A stretch of 11,234 bases of DNA from SYIM01 sp044356835 (lineage in GTDB: Bacteria; Pseudomonadota; Gammaproteobacteria; Burkholderiales; Burkholderiaceae_E). Positions 7,585-11,234 of the stretch are shown one piece after another. The notes below the pieces were generated by a model. That model saw only the letters and a program-made list of their open reading frames with translations. It ran no database searches and was not told the DNA's origin. The stretch is from contig JBIKVK010000101.1 of NCBI GenBank assembly GCA_044356835.1, positions 1 through 11,234 of the forward strand. The letters are read 5' to 3'. Positions within the stretch are counted from its first letter, which is position 1. The number at the start of each line of letters is the position of its first letter. The position numbers and the translations under genes are program-made.

Positions 7585-8221
7585 TGGCACGAGCGCCGCC
7601 TGCAGCGCCCGCCGCACCGGCCTCGGCGGGTTTCTGGGCGGCCGCTGGCGCACCCGGCGGAGGGGATGGAGCCGCCGCCGGCGATGCGGCCTTGGGCGAT
7701 ACAGCCTGAATAGCGCTCAGTCGCTTGCAGTCGGCGAGCGGGACGACCGGCCGTCCCGCGCTCGCCAGGCCCGCTTGGGCCGCACAGACCGCCCGCAAGC
7801 GGCTGTCCCACTGCATCATCTCGAGAGCCTGATCGAAGGCGCGGCGTGCGTCCTCATCCTCGCGGCCGAATATCAGCAGACGCGATGCCCCGAGCGCGAG
7901 GAGCCGCTCGGCCGTCACGCCCCCAGGCGTTTTAAGGGCGGCCGAAATGTCGCTGAGCACCACGCCACTGGCCAGGGCCGAGCGGATCGCCTCGAGTTCA
8001 GCCGCCTGGGGCTCGAGCGTCGCCAGCTTTGCCTGCAGGGCCGCCCGCTCTTTGAGCAGCATCTCACGCTGGCGCTGGGTTTCGGCAAGCTCGACCCGGT
8101 CGGCGCGAACCTCGGCCAGCGCGGCGCTCGCTTGGCGCCAACCCCACCAAAGACCGGCGATGAGCGCCGCCGCAACGAGTGCGATCAGCACAATCAGCAA
8201 AATTTTCTTGGTTTTTGACAT
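7550..8221 (-). CDS. Membrane-anchored coiled-coil protein of unknown function
   Basis: A 223-residue protein that I cannot assign to a family. It begins MSKTKK with one strong membrane helix at residues 7-28 (ILLIVLIALVAAALIAG, then WWGW), probably an uncleaved anchor with the bulk in the periplasm. Residues about 32-80 are a heptad-like helix rich in Ala, Leu, Glu and Arg (coiled coil). A compact region follows at 85-170 with C146 and C165, a possible disulfide pair. The last 50 residues are an Ala/Pro/Gly-rich disordered tail. The layout resembles envelope-spanning accessory proteins, but that is only shape. It is the first gene of the leftward operon and its TAG stop lies 35 bp inside the exoprotein gene, so the two are probably co-translated. 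The ATG at 8221 immediately precedes the membrane helix and is the natural start; the upstream GGGGCG is a weak ribosome site. Confidence 0.8.
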   Translation of the reverse strand: MSKTKKILLIVLIALVAAALIAGLWWGWRQASAALAEVRADRVELAETQRQREMLLKERAALQAKLATLEPQAAELEAIRSALASGVVLSDISAALKTPGGVTAERLLALGASRLLIFGREDEDARRAFDQALEMMQWDSRLRAVCAAQAGLASAGRPVVPLADCKRLSAIQAVSPKAASPAAAPSPPPGAPAAAQKPAEAGAAGAAGGARANEKDKAAPGAR

Positions 8222-8233
8222 GCGTCGCCCCGG

Positions 8234-8257
8234 CGGTATACGACTCGGTTTACGACT
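8234..8257. repeat. Imperfect 12-bp tandem repeat upstream of the leftward operon
   Basis: CGGTATACGACT is followed directly by CGGTTTACGACT: two 12-bp units differing at one base. Read on the minus strand the units are AGTCGTAAACCG and AGTCGTATACCG, ending 13 bp before the ATG at 8221. Direct repeats about one helical turn apart are typical of tandem-binding response regulators, so this could be an operator. Chance duplication is also possible. Confidence 0.45.
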
Positions 8258-8359
8258 GAACGAATGGTTCTCGGAGTTTACCCTGCCTCTTTGTGAAATG
8301 GCGTCGTCCGCCTCTCAATCGGGCTGGGGTAGACTCCGGTTCGTTTTTGGACGCCTTCC

Positions 8360-8365
8360 GGAGGA
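8360..8365 (+). promoter_or_regulatory. Shine-Dalgarno of the substrate-binding protein gene
   Basis: GGAGGA with a 7-nt spacer to the ATG at 8373. This is the strongest ribosome site in the window. It fixes the start of the binding-protein gene upstream of the amber codon, showing that the first 46 codons belong to the gene. Confidence 0.8.
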
Positions 8366-8372
8366 TGAACCC

Positions 8373-9878
8373 ATGAAAAGCAAAAAATTCGCGCTGCTGG
8401 CGGCACTCGTGGCCGGGGCGCTGTCCTTGACGCTGCCCCATGATTCACTTGCCAAGCAGCGTTTTGTGATCGATATCACCAGCGAGCCCTCGTCCCTGGA
8501 CCCGCACAAGTAGTGGAACAACGACAGCTATTTCGTCTATCGAAATATCTTCGACAACCTGATCACGCGTTCGGACAAGGGCGACATCCAGCCTGAGATT
8601 GCCACCTCCTGGAAGCAAATCTCGGACTCTGTGATCGAATTTCAGATCCGGTCCGACGTGGTGTTTCACGACGGCCGAAAGCTCACCCCCGAGGACGTGG
8701 TGTTCAGCGTGATGCGGATCATCGATCCGAAGTTCGCCAGTCCACAACGCGGCCAGTTCAACAAGATTACGAAGGCCGAGGTGGCCGGTCCCAATGCGGT
8801 GCGCCTGACCACGGACGGCCCGTACCCCGCGTTGCTGGCCCAACTCGTGAAACTGTCGATCGTGCCGCGCCATGCCGTTGAGGCGATGGGCGATGCGGCC
8901 TTCAACCTTAAGCCCGTGGGCAGTGGACCCTACGCCTTTGTGGAGTGGACCAAGGGAGTTTCGGTCACCCTCAAGCGCAACGACGCCTATTGGGGCAGGA
9001 AGGGCCCCTTCGAAACCGCGGTGTTCCGGGCGGTTCGCGACGGCTCGACCCGGGTCGCGAATCTACAGGCGGGCACCGCCGATCTGGCGACGATGCTCGA
9101 TTCCGATCTGGTGAAACCGCTGAAAAGCGGTCAGCGCGTTCAGGTGCTGTCTGCCCTGACCGAGCGGGTGGCCTATGTGCGACTCAATACCACCAAGGCG
9201 CCGCTTGATAACCCTCAGGTTCGCCAGGCCGTGAGCCTCGCCATGGATCGTGCCGGGATCACCGAGGGTATTCTGGGCGGCTTCGACAAGCCGCTGGGCC
9301 AGATGCTGACCCCGGCCCATGCCGGCTATGCCACCGATCTGCCGATGCCGCCCTATGACGTGAAGCGGGCGCAAGCGTTGGTCAAACAGGCCGGTGCGGC
9401 CGCCCAGGTCGAAATCGAACTGGCCACCTCGCCTGTATTTGATCAGCGTGTGGTCCAGGCGATCCAGCAGATGCTGACCGAGGTGGGTCTCAAGGTGAAG
9501 ATCAACATGGCGGACATGGCCAACTACCTGAAGCGAGCTCAGGGCGGCATCGATGTCGTGCCACAGATGAGCTTCGGCCGCTGGTCGTGCGCCTGCCAGG
9601 ATGCTGATGGTGTGCTGCATGCGTTGCTGCACAGCAGCAGCGGCTGGTCGGGTTTTCGCGATGCCAGGACCGACAAGCTTCTCGACGAAGCGCGCGCAAC
9701 ACTGGACGTGGCCAAGCGCAACGAGGCCTATCGCCAAGTGAGCCAGATCGTGCTCGATCAGGCCCCGCTGATCCCACTCTACCAGTCTGCGATGCTCTAC
9801 GGCGCGGCCCGCAATCTCCAGTGGACGCCCACGCCGAACGAGAGCCTGTTCCTGAACCGGATGATCTGGAAGCCCTGA
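8373..9878 (+). pseudogene. ABC transporter substrate-binding protein (SBP_bac_5, peptide/nickel family), interrupted by an in-frame amber codon
   Basis: Starting at the ATG at 8373, the frame encodes a signal peptide (MKSKKFALLAALVAGALSL, cut near SLA/K) and the family's opening motif FVIDITSEPSSLDPHK, then hits TAG at codon 47. The same frame continues without shift (WNNDSYFVYRNIFDNL, PEIATSWK, VVFHDGRKLTPEDVVFSVMRI, VGSGPYAF, LNTTKAPLDNPQVRQAVSLAMDR) to a TGA at 9876-9878, 501 codons in all, normal for family 5 periplasmic binding proteins. The protein would capture a peptide-like or other small solute for the permeases encoded just downstream. The rest shows no decay, so the lesion is recent, an error in the sequence, or suppressed. 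A restart at the in-frame GTG at 8631 would lose the signal peptide and the beginning of the first lobe and has no ribosome site, so it should not be functional. Confidence 0.85.
8511..8513 (+). other. Premature amber (TAG) stop in the substrate-binding protein gene
   Basis: TAG at codon 47, between DPHK and WNNDSYFVYRN. It is one transition (C to T) from CAG, and Gln before Trp at this place suits my recollection of related binding proteins. No frameshift accompanies it. The leftward coiled-coil gene ends in TAG (7552-7550), so amber is used as a normal stop in this genome. Confidence 0.9.
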
Positions 9879-9894
9879 GCGTCCGGGGCCGACG

Positions 9895-9932
9895 GGCCTG
9901 CACTCGAGTCCTCTTCAGGGCTGAGGCAGGCC
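9895..9932 (+). other. Inverted repeat between binding-protein and permease genes
   Basis: GGCCTGC at 9895-9901 and GCAGGCC at 9926-9932 are perfect 7-bp arms around a 24-base loop. In binding-protein operons, a hairpin after the first gene often lowers permease expression relative to the binding protein, by RNA protection or partial termination. There is no U-tract, so this is not an intrinsic terminator. The long loop makes the structure weak. Confidence 0.3.
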
Positions 9933-9945
9933 GGTCCGCGGTGTG

Positions 9946-10875
9946 ATGAAGACCTTCCTGATTCGTCGTTTTCGGCAGTTGATCATTACCCTGCTTGGGG
10001 TGGTGACGCTGATTTTTTTCCTTCAGCGGCTGACCGGTGACCCCACCTACCTGTTGGTGCCGGAAACCGCGACTCAGGCCGATATCGCTGAATTGCGGCG
10101 CGCGCTCGGATTTGATCGCCCGCTCTGGCAGCAATACCTCTCCTTCATCGGCGATCTGCTACGCTTTGATCTGGGCAATTCGGTGGTCCAGAATCAACCG
10201 GTCACGACGATTCTCGCCTCCAGGTTGCCCTACACCTTGCAGCTGGCATTTGGCGCTTTGCTGGTGGCGTGCGGCATCGGTCTGCCCGTGGGGGTGTTGC
10301 TCGCGTTGTATCGCGATCATCCCCTGATCCGGCCCCTGGCGGCTCTGGTCTTTGCGGCGCAAAGCATGCCGACCTTTTGGAGCGGCATTCTCCTGATCAT
10401 GGTCTTCGCGGTGACCTTGGGCTGGCTGCCGCCCTCATCGGTCGGGGGGATCGAGCATCTGATCCTGCCCTCGATTGCCCTGGGTTTGCTCAGCATGGCG
10501 ACCTTCGCGCGAATCATGCGCACGGCACTGCTGGACGAGCTGACCCGCGACTATGTGCGAAGCGCTCGCGCGCGGGGCGCGTCGACCGTCTACCTGTTGC
10601 GACGCCATTTGTTGCGTAACGCATCGATTCCGGTGATCTCGGTTGCTGCGATGGAGATCTCTCATCTCCTTTCTGGAGCGGTGATCGTCGAGACGGTGTT
10701 TGCCTGGCCCGGTCTCGGACAGATCACGGTCGAGGCGATCCTGGCGCGCGATTTCATGGTGGTACAGGGGGTCGTCCTGCTCGGGGCCTTTGTGACGGTG
10801 GCCCTCAGTTTGCTCGCAGACCTGCTCTACAGCGCGGTCGATCCGCGGATCCGCCTCGACGGAGCGGGCTCGTGA
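9946..10875 (+). CDS. ABC transporter permease, DppB/OppB-like
   Basis: About 309 residues, full length for this family. The first membrane helix follows KTFLIRRFRQLI at once, and the early FFLQRLTGDPTYLLVPETAT block is the usual DppB N-terminus. The sequence then has the RALGFDRPLWQQYLSFIGDLLRFDLGNS segment, a hydrophobic core of further helices, and the cytoplasmic EAA loop (DYVRSARARGASTVYLLRRHLLRNA), which docks the ATPase. It ends with the ETVFAWPGLGQ and DFMVVQGVVLL signatures and VDPRIRLDG. It forms half of the inner-membrane channel with the downstream DppC-like protein. The ATG at 9946 is preceded directly by an in-frame GTG at 9943; neither has a clear ribosome site. The stop overlaps the next start as GTGA. 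The substrate cannot be read from the permease; peptides, nickel and other solutes are all handled by this family. Confidence 0.95.
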   Translation: MKTFLIRRFRQLIITLLGVVTLIFFLQRLTGDPTYLLVPETATQADIAELRRALGFDRPLWQQYLSFIGDLLRFDLGNSVVQNQPVTTILASRLPYTLQLAFGALLVACGIGLPVGVLLALYRDHPLIRPLAALVFAAQSMPTFWSGILLIMVFAVTLGWLPPSSVGGIEHLILPSIALGLLSMATFARIMRTALLDELTRDYVRSARARGASTVYLLRRHLLRNASIPVISVAAMEISHLLSGAVIVETVFAWPGLGQITVEAILARDFMVVQGVVLLGAFVTVALSLLADLLYSAVDPRIRLDGAGS

Positions 10876-11234
10876 CGAGTCAGGCCGTACGGACTCTGCG
10901 TTGGCTCCTGCCCGTCACGGTCCTGGCAATCGTGGTGGTGGTCGCGATCTGTGCGCCGCTGTTGGCGCCTTACGATCCCAATGCGCAAAACCTGCTCGGC
11001 CGGCTCAAGCCACCGGGAACACCGTCGCGCAGCTTCATGTATCTGCTGGGCAGTGACGAGCTGGGGCGCGATGTCCTCAGCCGTTTGATCCACGGTGCGA
11101 GGGTGTCCCTCGCGGTGGCGTTCGCGGCTGCGCTCATTTCCGGCACGGTGGGCGTGGCGCTGGGCATGCTGGCCGCCTACTACCGGGGCTGGACCGAGAC
11201 CATCGTGATGCGCATCGTCGATGTGTTCCTGTCG
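10872..11234 (+). CDS. ABC transporter permease, DppC/OppC-like, N-terminal part
   Basis: The first 121 codons of a permease that runs off the right edge. The start is GTG at 10872, overlapping the upstream TGA by 4 bp (GTGA), which implies translational coupling and matched output of the two channel halves. Visible features are the first membrane helix (about 11-33), the APLLAPYDPNAQN segment, the family hallmark YLLGSDELGRDVLSRLIHGARVSL (about 57-80), then further helices and AAYYRGWTETIVMRIVDVFLS just before the edge. This matches DppC/OppC closely. The EAA loop that contacts the ATPase lies beyond the window. Confidence 0.93.
   Translation, partial: MTSQAVRTLRWLLPVTVLAIVVVVAICAPLLAPYDPNAQNLLGRLKPPGTPSRSFMYLLGSDELGRDVLSRLIHGARVSLAVAFAAALISGTVGVALGMLAAYYRGWTETIVMRIVDVFLS

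Larger units (their letters stand above)
8222..8372. promoter_or_regulatory. Divergent intergenic region between the leftward CHAT/TPS operon and the rightward ABC-importer genes
   Basis: This is the only substantial non-coding stretch in the window and must hold the promoters, if any are local, of both gene groups. I see no convincing sigma-70 -35/-10 pair on either strand. The best -10-like hexamers are TAGACT at 8330-8335 (plus) and TAAACC/TATACC on the minus strand within the 12-bp tandem repeat, all lacking a good -35 at proper spacing. A ribosome site for the plus-strand gene lies at its right end. Confidence 0.55.

Noticed and set aside
7585..7653. Extended start (GTG at 7653) for the exoprotein
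   Set aside because: It would add a Pro/Arg-rich stretch ahead of a good signal peptide and overlap the upstream gene by about 100 bp. The ATG at 7584 begins the signal peptide directly.
8291..8335. Sigma-70 promoter TTGTGA ... TAGACT for the ABC-importer genes
   Set aside because: The hexamers are 33 bp apart, far beyond the usual 16-18 bp spacing.
8511..8513. TAG reassigned to an amino acid genome-wide
   Set aside because: The coiled-coil gene at 7550-8221 ends in TAG just before low-quality out-of-frame sequence, so TAG works as a stop here. Local readthrough or suppression remains open.
8631..9878. A separate, intact gene starting at the GTG at 8631
   Set aside because: It has no ribosome site, and homologous coding sequence continues upstream in the same frame to the ATG at 8373. 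It is the downstream part of the interrupted binding-protein gene.

Overview
The window is GC-rich DNA from a Gram-negative bacterium. Signal peptides, a two-partner-secretion (TPS) exoprotein domain and a Dpp/Opp-type ABC importer point to a proteobacterium. A betaproteobacterial (Burkholderiales-like) source is my guess from overall style, not something the sequence proves. Coding density is very high. There is one real intergenic region (8222-8372), from which two gene groups diverge. No tRNA, rRNA, CRISPR array, insertion sequence or integrase was found.

Leftward group (minus strand, read from 8221 down to the left edge): five tightly packed genes, probably one operon. In transcription order they are: (a) a small membrane-anchored coiled-coil protein with an Ala/Pro/Gly-rich tail (8221-7550); (b) an exoprotein with a filamentous-haemagglutinin N-terminal TPS domain, a 12-bp tandem repeat encoding Thr-Pro-Ala-Pro, and a Ser/Gly/Pro-rich C-terminus (7584-5062); (c) a large TPR-CHAT protein with both residues of the caspase-like His/Cys pair and a probable signal peptide (5050-1964); (d) an exported protein of unknown function with a T8 tract near its start (1967-1074); (e) the sensor part of a CHASE2 transmembrane protein whose output domain lies beyond the left edge (1077-<1). 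Genes c/d and d/e overlap by ATGA, and a/b overlap by 35 bp. The likely theme is an envelope system: an exported exoprotein, a caspase-like protease or scaffold that also seems to be exported, and a membrane sensor facing the same compartment. No FhaC/ShlB-type outer-membrane pore is in the window.

Rightward group (plus strand, 8373 to the right edge): a Dpp/Opp/Ni-type ABC importer. The substrate-binding protein gene (8373-9878) is broken by a single in-frame amber codon at 8511-8513, after which the same frame continues intact to a normal C-terminus. It is followed by a DppB-like permease (9946-10875) and, with a GTGA overlap, a DppC-like permease that runs off the right edge. ATPase genes would be expected beyond that edge.

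The points most worth a second look are the TPR-CHAT/TPS/CHASE2 operon, in which the CHAT protein appears to be exported, the isolated amber codon in the binding-protein gene, the coding 12-bp repeat, and an imperfect 12-bp tandem repeat just upstream of the leftward operon.
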